Positions 1 through 10,400 of a DNA stretch of 64,000 nt are shown here, one piece after another (the stretch's first letter is position 1; the number at the start of each line of letters is the position of its first letter). Both the position numbers and the translations under genes were made by a program. The stretch covers positions 496,001-560,000 of the forward strand of contig JANATF010000015.1 in assembly GCA_029449245.1 (NCBI GenBank). The letters are read 5' to 3'. The notes beneath the pieces were generated by a model, which saw nothing but the letters and a program-made list of their open reading frames with translations, ran no database searches and was not told the DNA's origin. The stretch is from Mortierella alpina (taxonomy: Eukaryota; Mortierellomycota; Mortierellomycetes; Mortierellales; Mortierellaceae).

Positions 1-3000
1 ACGCCAAAGAATACTACCAAGACTCCAAGACAGAACAGTGCATATTTCTTGGCAGTGAAATGCTCGAATTCGTTATAGTAAACACCACCGCCGATGATGT
101 CCAGCAGCACCCAGATGGTAAAGAACACTGGCACCTGCAAGAGAGCGTCGTACTTTTTCAGGCCCATGTTGATCCAGTACACCTGTGAGACCGCCGTGAC
201 CACCGTTACAATCAAAATCACCCACGCCAAGAACGACGTGAACTGGTTCTGGCCGTCAAAGATACTGGTTACCAAAAGGTTGATCAGCGACTTTGCAAAC
301 AGCACCGTGTACGACGCCATCATCCCTCCCAGCGCCGCATACGAAAGCGGCAGACAGAACCGGAGCAAAGGCGAGTTCCGTCGGATTAATTTGTCCTCTG
401 GCAAAGACGGAATGAACTCAATCCGCTTGAAGCGCTGCCACATAGTCAAGGGCATGCCGCCTTCCTGCTGATCCTTGCTACGATTTTGACGCCGGCGGCG
501 AATGGATCGGCTGTTGCTTGCCACTGAGGGAGTCATAGACTGACTGCGACTCATCGTCGATCGCGGTCCTCCCTCTGAATTCATCCCTCCCTCCTGTCCT
601 GATGCTGCCTCAGACCCCCCCACGGTCACTGCTGTCGGTCCTGTCTTAAAAGGGGACTGAGAATCTCCAGGCGACTGTGGCTCGTCAAAGGTGAGACGAG
701 GACCATGCTTGGCCGCCTCTGATCCCGCAGGGACGTTCTTCTTGGGCAATACACCCATGTCCAGACTCGAGACAGACATCCGGCGGCTACCACTACTGTT
801 GCTGGAGCTGAACGACTGTCTGCGATGGTCGTGAAGGGGCTCTGTTCCAATGGCTGATGCAGTGCCGATCGCAGTGTCGGAGGCATCGCTCGTCATGGTG
901 TGGTGGCTGATATTCGAGTTGAGAGCGATGCCTGGCTCCTGCAGGAAGAGTCGCTTGGGCGCCTGCAAGGGTGTACCAGATGACGTGGTGGTGCCGTCTT
1001 TTTCAGAGACCAGATCCTTGGGACTCTGCTTCTGCTCCTTAGCCTTGGAACCAGAGTTTGCTGCTGCAGAACTGGCCAAAGAAGTTGATGAGAGACCTCC
1101 GGGCATGGATGATCCTAAGCGGTTTCTTTGCGCTAGACTGAGGTTGCTCATGTTGGAGTTCATCCTGTAGAGGCGACCTTCTTCCTGCAAGGCCTTTTCC
1201 GAAGAGACACCAATAGCCATATCTGCCTCGTTTTCGACATTCTTTTCCACAAACTTGATGAAGAAGAATGTGAAAATGATAAAGAACCCGATAAGAGAGA
1301 GGTAGACGATCGTTGCAGGCTTTTGGAATAGATTGATCAGCACACACAGTTTGTAATCTAGCAGGATCCATGAGAAAAGAGGGTTAGTGCTCAAAACGAT
1401 CCAAAGAGAAGCCAGTGAGTGCTCTCCCAAAACGAAGTAGAGGGCAATCTTTTTTTTTTTTTTTTACCTTGAGCGACAATTCCTGAAAATACCACAACAA
1501 TGACTGAGCCAGCAACGATAAAAAAGATTCCTGCGATATCCCACCGTCCAAGGACCTCCTTATTGATCAGAGGCGCAATAATCACGTTCGAGATGAGCGA
1601 GATTGATCCAAGTGGCGCCGTCAGCGATTGCGGTGCAAAGCGAAGCGCAATAAATCCTCCGAGGTTACCGACAATGAACACGAGCAGACCCGCTGCCCAG
1701 AGCTACACAAGCAAAAAAGAGTCAAGCACCCGTCAGAGTTGGTTCCCGTAAAAATACGACTCACATACATGGTGCATGCATATTCTCGAGTTGAGCTTAC
1801 CTTTGAAACAAAAATGGCGCGCCAGAACATGTACGGTTTCAAGCGGCGATAGAGCTTGCCCCGCCGGTTCTCCTTCTCTTCGTACAATCGGTCGACTTCA
1901 GCTTGGACTTGTTCCTCAGTCCATCCTAGTTCTCGGCGCCAGCGCTCATGCTCCTCCTCCATCTCTAGCTCCTTCAGGACCCGCTTTTCATCGTGTTTCC
2001 TGAGTGCGTACTTTTGTCCATTCAACCCCAGGTTCAGTACCGTGGATGAAATCAAGGTAATGATAACTCCAATCCAAACGTGGTTGCGCTGATCAATCTT
2101 TTGACAGAACCCTAGCCCTAACTGCGCCATCTGTTCTGGTGTGTATCCATTGGTGTCCTTTGGGTCGCTGGGGACGTTGTCATCGAGATCAAACTTGCAC
2201 ACGTTATGGTACTCACAAGTGTCAACATTCGATCCCATCAACGAGCAGATCGACCTCTCAGGGAGTCCTCCACAGCAGCTGATCTGGCCATCGTTGGTCT
2301 TGCTGTAAGAGTGGTTTGTGGGTGCGTTGCTATTCTGCCAGGGGCTGCCACAGGTTGACTCGAGTGTGCAATGCCTGGGGGCACACAGATCCGTGGGGGT
2401 GGTCAGGTTAAACCGTGTGTAGAACACAAAGGCTGCGCAATCAGCTCGCACATTGCACTGTTCGCCTACAAGGAGTGGGGGGTAAGAACAAAAACACACA
2501 AAAAAAAAAAAAAAAAGTGGACAGTCAATAATCAGAAAAGGGAATAAACGAAACAAGAGCTGCAGACAAGAGAGCGCAGCAATCATCCGCCCTTCTCGCC
2601 CTCTGTGTGTGTCCATGCGCCGTACATTCATCGGGAAGATATCGGCCATGCAGACCTTCTCCTCCTTCTGCCCCCCTTGACAAAAGGAGACAGAGCAGAG
2701 AACAAAACGCGAAAAGCAAGAAATGAAAAAAACCAAAAGTGCGGATCGTATCATTCTGTCCATACCTGCAGAGACGACAAATTGACATGTTCCTGTGCTG
2801 CTACCACTGCTGGGGAAGACGCACGCATAGTTGCCCGATTGCACGGTGGCATGTTCCCGCGGCCAGTTTGGTGGACGAGGTGTCTGCTGGCACTGAAAGT
2901 CGTTCCTGCAAGTCACTGGCATGCCTGCTGGTGTATCTCTCTTCCTAAGGTGCCTATTACGCGGAGGTGGCCTTGGCGTCGTCGTGTCTTTAAGGTCTGA

Positions 3001-3159
3001 AACCAGGAATGGCGTCCGCGAGCTAGCTTCTACAGACGAGACGAGGTTGCCTGGCGCTGGCACCGCTGCCACTGGCTGGTAACAGACCATGACCAGCGCA
3101 AAACCGGCGATCAGCAGACGGGACCTGATTCCCATGAACCCTCGATTCGAAGGTGTCAT
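1..3159 (-). CDS. NIPA-family Mg2+ transporter with secreted-type N-terminal ectodomain (3' partial)
   Basis: Four exons on the minus strand: 3159-2766, 2465-1801, 1702-1468 and 1357 to beyond the left edge. All three introns have GT-AG ends and keep phase. The N-terminus is a signal peptide (about residues 1-27), followed by a Cys-rich lumenal or extracellular region of about 210 residues. A first membrane helix (IGVIITLISSTVLNLGLNGQ) follows, then a charged cytoplasmic loop. Further membrane helices have NIPA/DUF803 character (FIVGNLGGFIALRFAPQS, GRWDIAGIFFIVAGSVIVVV), and the C-terminal half continues as LINLLVTSIFDGQNQF and VPVFFTIWVLLDII. A Ser-rich cytoplasmic loop of about 170 residues splits the membrane domain. 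NIPA proteins move Mg2+ and other divalent cations across plasma or endosomal membranes. The family normally lacks such a Cys-rich ectodomain, so the ligand or role of that part is unknown. The last few helices are probably off the window. Confidence 0.85.
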
Positions 3160-4661
3160 TCGTCCTGGGCTCCTCTTTGTCAGTGAGTAGGGATGAAATA
3201 AATAAAAATAAAGTGGTAGAAGGGGAATGAGACTAGACTTGCAATCGTGGTGTATGCCTTGTGTTGAGTGTCGTAGCAACAAGCAATAAGAAAGGCAGAA
3301 AGTAAAGAATGCGGCAGATGGGAGGGGCTCGTTTGACGGACGAATGCGAGGAGGAGGAGGAGATGGTCAACAAGTGAATGTGGAATACAGCCGTCTATTC
3401 TTTAAAAGAAGGTTTCCTGTTGACTGAACAGAGCGGCACACGCGACCTATGAAAAGAGCTGGTTGACGATGAAAAATATCGAAGAGACCCTCAAGCAAGG
3501 AACGACTCTGCACCCAGGAAGAGAGAGAGCACGAGGAAGAGTCTCTTGGACAGTGGTCTAAGGAGGAGAGGAGGAGGAGGAGGAGGAAGGCAAGGCGACG
3601 AGTTAATGCGTATAAAGGTGCAGAGCAAAAGAAGAGCCGATTTCCCAGACGATCGACTCTCTGTAATATACCTCTCCAACTCAAATTGCCAAGTCCTGCT
3701 GCTGCATATCTCTGCAAGCATGCAACCGTTGCCAAGGGGTCAAGCCCTCATAGCCCAACCTAGTTCCTGACGCGCTACCAACTGACACATCCTCTGAGAG
3801 CTGAGTTCAGCCCTCGGCTGATGCCTCCACTCGTCTAAAAACAGTTCCTCCACAGCCAGAAGATGACAAACACACTCGGCTACAGTAGGCTGCGCTCTCA
3901 GGCGAACAGCTGCTACTGCAGTGGGTCGCAAACATCACAGGGAAGTGTTTGCGCGTTCCTTGCGCACTCTTCTTGTCTGTATGACTGCATGAGCCGGCAA
4001 CAAAGCCCCAGGCCAGGCAAACAACACAAACCTGTTCTATGTGGAGGAGATGGTCTGTGGTTAAGCAACCAACTCAAGGCAGACCTTCAGGACGGTGGTA
4101 CAGCCATGCCAAGCATAGAGCAAACATCACAAAGATAGACTCTATTACTCACCGTACCTGCTGTTGACACAAACAAATAAACCGGTTCGTCGGATCAATA
4201 CCCTTGAGCCAAAATAGAGCCCACACTTCTTTTTTTCAGTTCCGTGAGATGAATGAATTTGCTGATCCTAACTGCCGTTTTGAAGTCTATAATCCACGTA
4301 AAAGGCACCATAGTTCTGGCACAAAGTTCTTAACGCTCGACGATCCTGCGTGGCACCCAAAGATCATTGTCTCGAGATACCTCCAGTTTTTTCGTTCCAG
4401 AACACTGGACCACCCGAGCTTTCTATGTTGGCACAACAATGAGTACCTTTAGAATGTATTTGCTCCAGCGCAGGGCAGGCCTGTGATTTTCTATACCGCT
4501 TCTGCTGTAAAATAAACCATTGATCCAATGAAGCTGGCTTTAATACTCATGTCTCTTGCGAAATATAAAAAACTACTGCCGCTCATCTTCTCATCTCAAG
4601 AAATGGCTCGTGTCCAAAAGCAAAAAAAGTCGGGAGCATTTGGCTATACCAAAAAGATGAG
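3160..4661. other. Intergenic, NIPA gene upstream region
   Basis: No convincing gene. It holds the presumed 5' region of the NIPA gene, with purine-rich GGA/GAG microsatellite runs at about 3350-3362 and 3564-3592. Short open frames here lack family features, splice logic or codon bias. Confidence 0.5.
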
Positions 4662-4735
4662 TGTTTGTACTCGGACTTGAACCGAGGACCGTCTGTGTGT
4701 TAGACAGACGTGATAACCAACTACACCATACAAAC
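4662..4735 (-). tRNA. tRNA-Val (anticodon AAC)
   Basis: Read on the minus strand, the 74 nt fold as a complete cloverleaf. The acceptor stem GTTTGTA pairs with TACAAAC, with discriminator A. The anticodon stem TCTGT/ACAGA encloses the loop CTAACAC, giving anticodon AAC, and the T-arm is CTCGGTTCAAGTCCGAG. There is no intron. The 5' end lies about 100 bp from the LINE insertion point. Confidence 0.95.
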
Positions 4736-4820
4736 GCTTGAAAATATTGGTATTTATTGCATATTTAAATGTATGTATTAATGTATGCGATAACTATAAA
4801 TTCCATGACGTAACACTGAT

Positions 4821-4845
4821 TTTGATTGGCTGGAGGATTTAAAGG
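4821..4845. repeat. Left part of interrupted tandem repeat at the LINE target
   Basis: The segment tttgattggctggagg plus atttaaagg is the beginning of a repeat unit of about 40 bp. Its remainder resumes after the LINE at 14144, and a second, imperfect copy follows at 14159-14201. The LINE is therefore inserted inside the first unit of a pre-existing tandem pair. Confidence 0.75.
4831..4845. repeat. LINE target-site duplication, left copy
   Basis: The 15-bp sequence tggaggatttaaagg is repeated exactly right after the poly(A) tract at 14129-14143, as expected for target-primed reverse transcription. Confidence 0.92.
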
Positions 4846-4933
4846 GAAAACTTTTTTCGCCATTCCTTTTTTCGCGCCAGCTTTTTCTGAATTTCTGAAT
4901 TTCAGATTTAGTCGACCGTTGAAACGGAGTCCT

Positions 4934-4947
4934 GGTACGCACGTACC
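4934..4947. repeat. Short inverted repeat in LINE leader
   Basis: ggtacgcacgtacc forms 6-bp arms around a CA centre in the LINE 5' leader. It could be part of an internal promoter or a leader hairpin; nothing in the sequence decides this. Confidence 0.4.
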
Positions 4948-5035
4948 TGAGTGTTTCACACCCCCTTCGCCCACACCCCCTCCACACACCCCCCAAAAAC
5001 AACACTCTCGGTAGCTGCTCAAAGGGCTTACCACC

Positions 5036-7354
5036 ATGAAAAAGAAGACAGAGAAGAAAATCAGTCCTCTCGCCAAGCAGGCCGCGTCGTGGAAGCTCCA
5101 CTGCGTTGACCTGCGCTTTGCCAAGCCTGCAAGTGCAGGTGTCAGTACCGCTGTTACTGATCCAGCCCCTGCGGTTGCAGGCGCCGTCGATCCAGACGAG
5201 GATCACAACATGGAGGGCACAGTGACAATTGACAGTGCCACCATCACCTCCCCCTCTAACACTGAGGGCTGTTTGCCAGACGGCGACGCAACAGCATCAG
5301 ATATTCCAGCCCAGGAAGACAGCAGCAGCGACAATGCTGCTGGATCCGTCATGGATTACAGCGAGGACGTTGGGGAACCAGTGTCGCACTACATCGAGGT
5401 GCCCTACAAACAGCACCGCGCCAATTGCATGATTGCAACCGCCGCCTTTGGGGATGAGACATCGTCCCTGAAGATCAAGTTGCAGAGGCTGCTGGAGTGT
5501 CTTACTGGGGTAGCCATCCCGCTCCGCACTCCAACGGTGCGACACATGCTCCAGGAGGACAAGTCGTCTGTACCATTTTTTGTACTCGAGATTGGTGAGA
5601 CAGCTGAACGCGACGCCCTGCAGAACATAGTTGTTAATAGCCCCGACGGTGCTCAATCATGGCAGTTCCTTCCCCTCTCGGTGGACCAACAAAAAGCAGA
5701 GGAGAGCCGATCTATCGACATTCGTTCTCTGCAGTTCGACACAAAGGACCACCACATCAAGGCAGCACTGTCCAAGTACGGCCTAATTGAGCGAGTCGAG
5801 ATGGGTTTCAACAAGATCAAATCCATGGCCACTGCCCGCGTCGTTTTTACCACGGCGGACTCTGTAACTTCGATGATCAACCGCGGGATCACTTGCATCC
5901 TAGTGGGCCAGGACTCTGGCCTGATTGCACGCCTCGGGGAGACCCGCCCTGAGATCGACCACGATCTGACGTTGAAGTTGACTCACCTGCCTTTCGGCTG
6001 CACGCCCCGTGCGGTTGCAGAAGCCCTGGCTGACTTCAGCTACTACGGTATCACCATGCCGCTGGACCCTAACACGAGACGACGTAAAATGGAGGCGTTC
6101 GTGTATTTCTCGCACTCTCTCGACCAAGAAACAGCGCGAGAACAAGACTTCCAGCTTGGAAAGGAGGAGAAGGTTACTGCCTGGGCCGACGCCAACATCA
6201 GTACTTGCTATGGATGTGGGGCGGTAGGACATCGCAGCAACAAATGCGCGATCCAACAGCAACAACTGTCCATCCGTCAGCTGCGTCAAAAGAACGCGAA
6301 CCTTATCTCGCCAACCAAGACTCAGAAAGCACCAGTGCAACAGAGTGTGCGACAGCCCATGACTAAAGCCCAGCTCACAGCAGCTAAAGGCAAGGGCAGG
6401 GCGACATCACCTCCTTCTGCCAGTGTCTGGACAACTGGCAAAGCAAGTGACCTTTTTGCCACTGAAAGAACCACTACCAGCAATGCTGCCGGACCCTCCA
6501 AGCAGGCAAACTTTGCTTTGCATCAGGCACCCACCGCCGGCAAGGCCCCTGCTACTGCGATGTCCTCTCAGCAGTCTCAACCCGCGTGGAAGGCCTCTCA
6601 TGACGCTATGCTCCAGCAAGTGCGACAAGCTAACGTGCGCCTTGACAAGAAAATGGAGGAGTGGGAACAGATGATGCAAAGACAGTTCCAGCAAGTAGAT
6701 AGCCGAATGATGCGAATGGAGCATATGTTTCAAACGTACTTTGCACAGGCGGCACCGGCAAGGAAATTGCCGCCTACATCGGTATCGTGCGGCAAGATTG
6801 TCGACATCGCCCAGGGATCCGCCAAACAAACTGCTGATTTGCACAAAAACCTGGCTCAAGCACGCATAGAGCTTGAACACCAGCGCAAAGCCATGACAGC
6901 GGTGCAGAACGAGTTGGCCTCTGTCAGAAACATTGCATCGGCACAGGGCGAGTATATTCAACGCAGCCGCGGTTTCGCGGACAAACAGGCAAGTGAGGCA
7001 ACTCAGATATCCCACGTTTCCAACACACCTCAAAGTCAGCAAGGTGTTTCGCCTATATCCCAAGTGTCTGGAAGCCAACTCTTCCAGCAAACCATCCCCT
7101 GGTCCGTCCCAGGTGCACCTCTTACGTATCCCATCGTGCCGAGCCCCCCAAACTTTTTGAGCCAGGGAGGACTGAGCCAAGAAACAGCCAGCCAAGACTC
7201 ACACTACTTCGCCCAGTATTCGCAACACACGGACCTCGAGGATAGCATTAACTACGGCCCAGCCGCCCCGAGCGGTGACATGGACACTACAGACTCCAGC
7301 CAGACACAGAGTCAGGGACAACAAAGCACCATAGATTCTTTTAATGAATCTTAA
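5036..7354 (+). CDS. LINE ORF1, nucleic-acid-binding protein with CCHC zinc knuckle
   Basis: A protein of 772 residues. LINE ORF1 proteins coat the element RNA and act as chaperones. The visible anchor is a single CCHC knuckle, CYGCGAVGHRSNKC, at about residues 391-404. It is followed by a Gln/Lys-rich region and a likely coiled coil (about 520-660, with heptad-like Met/Gln/Leu spacing) that could drive oligomerisation. The region at about 220-380, just before the knuckle, has the look of an RRM-like fold, which is an inference. The start ATG at 5036 has an accaccATG context. The last codons overlap the start of ORF2 in another frame, suggesting coupled translation of the two proteins. Confidence 0.88.
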   Translation: MKKKTEKKISPLAKQAASWKLHCVDLRFAKPASAGVSTAVTDPAPAVAGAVDPDEDHNMEGTVTIDSATITSPSNTEGCLPDGDATASDIPAQEDSSSDNAAGSVMDYSEDVGEPVSHYIEVPYKQHRANCMIATAAFGDETSSLKIKLQRLLECLTGVAIPLRTPTVRHMLQEDKSSVPFFVLEIGETAERDALQNIVVNSPDGAQSWQFLPLSVDQQKAEESRSIDIRSLQFDTKDHHIKAALSKYGLIERVEMGFNKIKSMATARVVFTTADSVTSMINRGITCILVGQDSGLIARLGETRPEIDHDLTLKLTHLPFGCTPRAVAEALADFSYYGITMPLDPNTRRRKMEAFVYFSHSLDQETAREQDFQLGKEEKVTAWADANISTCYGCGAVGHRSNKCAIQQQQLSIRQLRQKNANLISPTKTQKAPVQQSVRQPMTKAQLTAAKGKGRATSPPSASVWTTGKASDLFATERTTTSNAAGPSKQANFALHQAPTAGKAPATAMSSQQSQPAWKASHDAMLQQVRQANVRLDKKMEEWEQMMQRQFQQVDSRMMRMEHMFQTYFAQAAPARKLPPTSVSCGKIVDIAQGSAKQTADLHKNLAQARIELEHQRKAMTAVQNELASVRNIASAQGEYIQRSRGFADKQASEATQISHVSNTPQSQQGVSPISQVSGSQLFQQTIPWSVPGAPLTYPIVPSPPNFLSQGGLSQETASQDSHYFAQYSQHTDLEDSINYGPAAPSGDMDTTDSSQTQSQGQQSTIDSFNES

Positions 7355-7441
7355 CGCCCCATCTCCAGAGCCGCGTAGTCCATCCCCCATTGCCAACTAT
7401 GTGATGGACGCCTTAGACGCGAGTGAAGGCAATAACCCCAA

Positions 7442-7473
<32 letters not shown>

Positions 7474-10400
7474 CTTCCAACCCCATGCGCACCTTGAGTG
7501 CTGCGACTATCAACGTCCGTGGAGGAATGGAGCCTGGCTTCTTTACCTCCCTTTGCGAGATCGGCGAGCTTCATGACCTGGATATCATCGGTATTCAGGA
7601 AACAAAGGTCCCCGAACACAAACAAACAACACTACTACCACGAGACCAGAGGATGTCCTATCATCCGTACTGGGCTTGCTCCACCACCAACCCTCGAGGC
7701 AGCGGCGTCGGTGTCTTGGTCAAGAAATCATGGCAAAAATTTTACATTGGACACGCCGATGACAAGCAAGGTCGTGGCTACATGGTCAAATTTGGCTTCA
7801 AGAGAGGCTTCCGCGTTGCCGTCGTCAACTGCTACGTCCCGCAGCGCACCACCTGGGAGGCAGAACACGATCATGTCCTCCAATGGGCGAAAGACCAGGT
7901 GACGGCACTTCATAACGACGGCTGCCACGTTGTTCTGCTAGGAGATTTCAACGCCGTCGTCAACCCACTTATCGACAGAGCAAGTGCGAGACGCACGTCG
8001 ACCAACCCAGAGCTACCGTTTTACTCATGGCTGCTAGCACAGTCGTACGTTGACACATTCCGCTTTCTGCATCCACTGGAACGACAATACACATGGAACG
8101 CGGCAAGTCGTATCGATATAGTATGGTCTTCTGCGGCGTTTGCTGCATTCCTGCTCTCGTGTGAAGCATTCCCTCTGGAGGATCCAATCTCGTCTGATCA
8201 TCTTCTGGTGGTCTCCAGGTTCGATGTGCGCACGCTCATAACACCCACGCCGCGCGAGAAACAGCTTGCGTACTGGTCAAAAACCAAAGCCAAAAAAGTC
8301 CTTGTCAAAAGCGCCAAGAAAGAACACTGGAACGCTTTTACTGATCTACTGGAAAAAAACGTCCGGCAATTTGGTAAACTCGAGGACCACGGCCTGGGGG
8401 CGCTGCTCACAGATGACCCGTTCACTGTCCAGATGACGAATGGCGAACTTGCAGCCTTGGACCTAAATGCCACCTGGGGTGTGCTCCGCGATGCCATCAC
8501 ATCCGCCGCCCGCAAAACCTTACCCTGTGTCAAGGTTGGTGGTGGTCCAGGTCCCATCCACGGTGAAGCGCGCCTCCGCGCAAAAACCCGCGACCTTGGG
8601 TCTGTGATCCGAAAAATCCAGAACTGTTTATTGTCCACTACCGATGCTTCTGAAGCGGACCGGCACGCAGTACACATAACGATCATGAAGTGGTTCGCGG
8701 TGAACGGCGCAGAAATGGACCTACAGCCTGTTCCATCCCTGACTGATGGCGACCCGGAGTGGACAGCGTGGATGCAGTCGGTACAGGAGGCATGGCGGGA
8801 AAACCGTGTGCTCCACCACACGTACTACAAGTCCCATCTGCAGAAACGTATCAGTACGGCAATCGACGATCGTAATGCCAAATTCGCCACGGACACACGC
8901 CAAACAATCCAAAACATACTCGAAACCCCACGAGGAAGAGTGATCCTGGACCACCTTGTACTGGACGACGACAGTGGCAAGCCATACGCCATAGATGACC
9001 CAGAGGAGATTCTTGGTGAGACCTTGCGCTACTTTCGGGACGTGTGGCATGCTCCACGACACTGCCACCCTATCGCTCCAGGCTCACGTTGGGAGACAGC
9101 TTACACACCTAGGCAAGATATTGATGAAGAGTGGTACCAAGGATTAATGAGGGTCCCTCGCACTGGGGAAATCCTGACCGCAATCAAGTCGGCACCACAC
9201 AACAAGGCCCCAGGAGTCTCTGGCGTGTCAGGCGATATGCTACAACGGATGGGTCCGACTGCCCTGTGTATTTTCGTGCTGATCACCCAGGCGGCCATAG
9301 TTCAGGAAACAACACCAGACGAGTGGAAGGAAGGCACAATCTACTGCATACCTAAGAGCGAGTGCTGGTCTGGACGCATAAGAGAGGTCCGGCCGATTAC
9401 GCTCCTTGAACACGGGCGAAAGATCATGTTCTCGATCCTGGTGGAACGACTGACAGTGATCTTCATGGCACACAATGTCCTGCGAGGCCCAAATTTCTCG
9501 GTCTTGAAGGGAACAATGACCAAAGACCCTATTCACGTCCTCAATGCTGTCATGGAGGATGCTCAACAATACAACAAGGAGGCGTGGATATTGTTCCAGG
9601 ACATGAGGCGCTGCTTCGACTCGGTCTCCTGTGGACCAGGTGGGATGCTAGATCGCGCCATGAGCAGTCTTAAGATCCATCCGGGGTTCCGACGTCTGTG
9701 CCTGGACATTGCTGGCACCAAGACCAACCGCATCATCACGGCCTACGGAACCACAGACTCGTACCATCCGCAATGCGGTCTCGACCAGGGTGGCGTAGAA
9801 TGCCCACTGTTCTGGAGAATCTCGTACGAGGTTCTGCTCACAGAGGTCATGAACACGGGCCTGGGGTTCTCCTTCATGCGCCACGCTGCCCTCCGAGAGC
9901 ATCACCGCCTCCCAGCCCTGGTCCCTGCTGTCCAAGACACAGAGGTGCAAGTGTCGTGTCTCGCTTTCGTGGACGACACGGATTGGATAGCGTCCAGCCG
10001 CGAGAACTTGCAAGCTATTGCCGATATCGCCATGGAATTTTACGAGATTAATCAGATTGAGGTCAACCCAAAGAAGTCGGAACTCTTGGTCATCAACCCT
10101 CCTGAGAACCTACCTGCATACGACATCGAAATCGGCGGAGACCGAGTGGTCATGCAGCCCAAAACCGTGGCCATCCGAACGCTGGGCGTCTGGGTGTCAG
10201 CTGACGGCAAGAACGAGTTCACATTGCGGATGGTGAAGCAAGAAGTTGCTGCGTTCTGCTCCATTCTCGCGAGGAAAGCTATTACCGACAAACAGGCGAT
10301 CTACTTAGTCAACAACGTGCTCATCCCACGCCTCCTGTATCGGCTCACGCTTGTCATCCTGCCAGCGAATGCCGTTACCTCTATTGTGTCGAAGTATCGA

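Noticed and set aside
1440-1470. Poly(A/T) run of 16 that seems to break the NIPA frame
   Set aside because: A phase-1 intron from 1467 to 1358 (GTAAAA...CTGCTAG) removes the run and joins AQ to DYKLCVLINL, so no frameshift is needed.
6407-7195. 262-codon minus-strand frame inside LINE ORF1
   Set aside because: Antisense shadow of the ORF1 coding sequence, not preserved as a protein.
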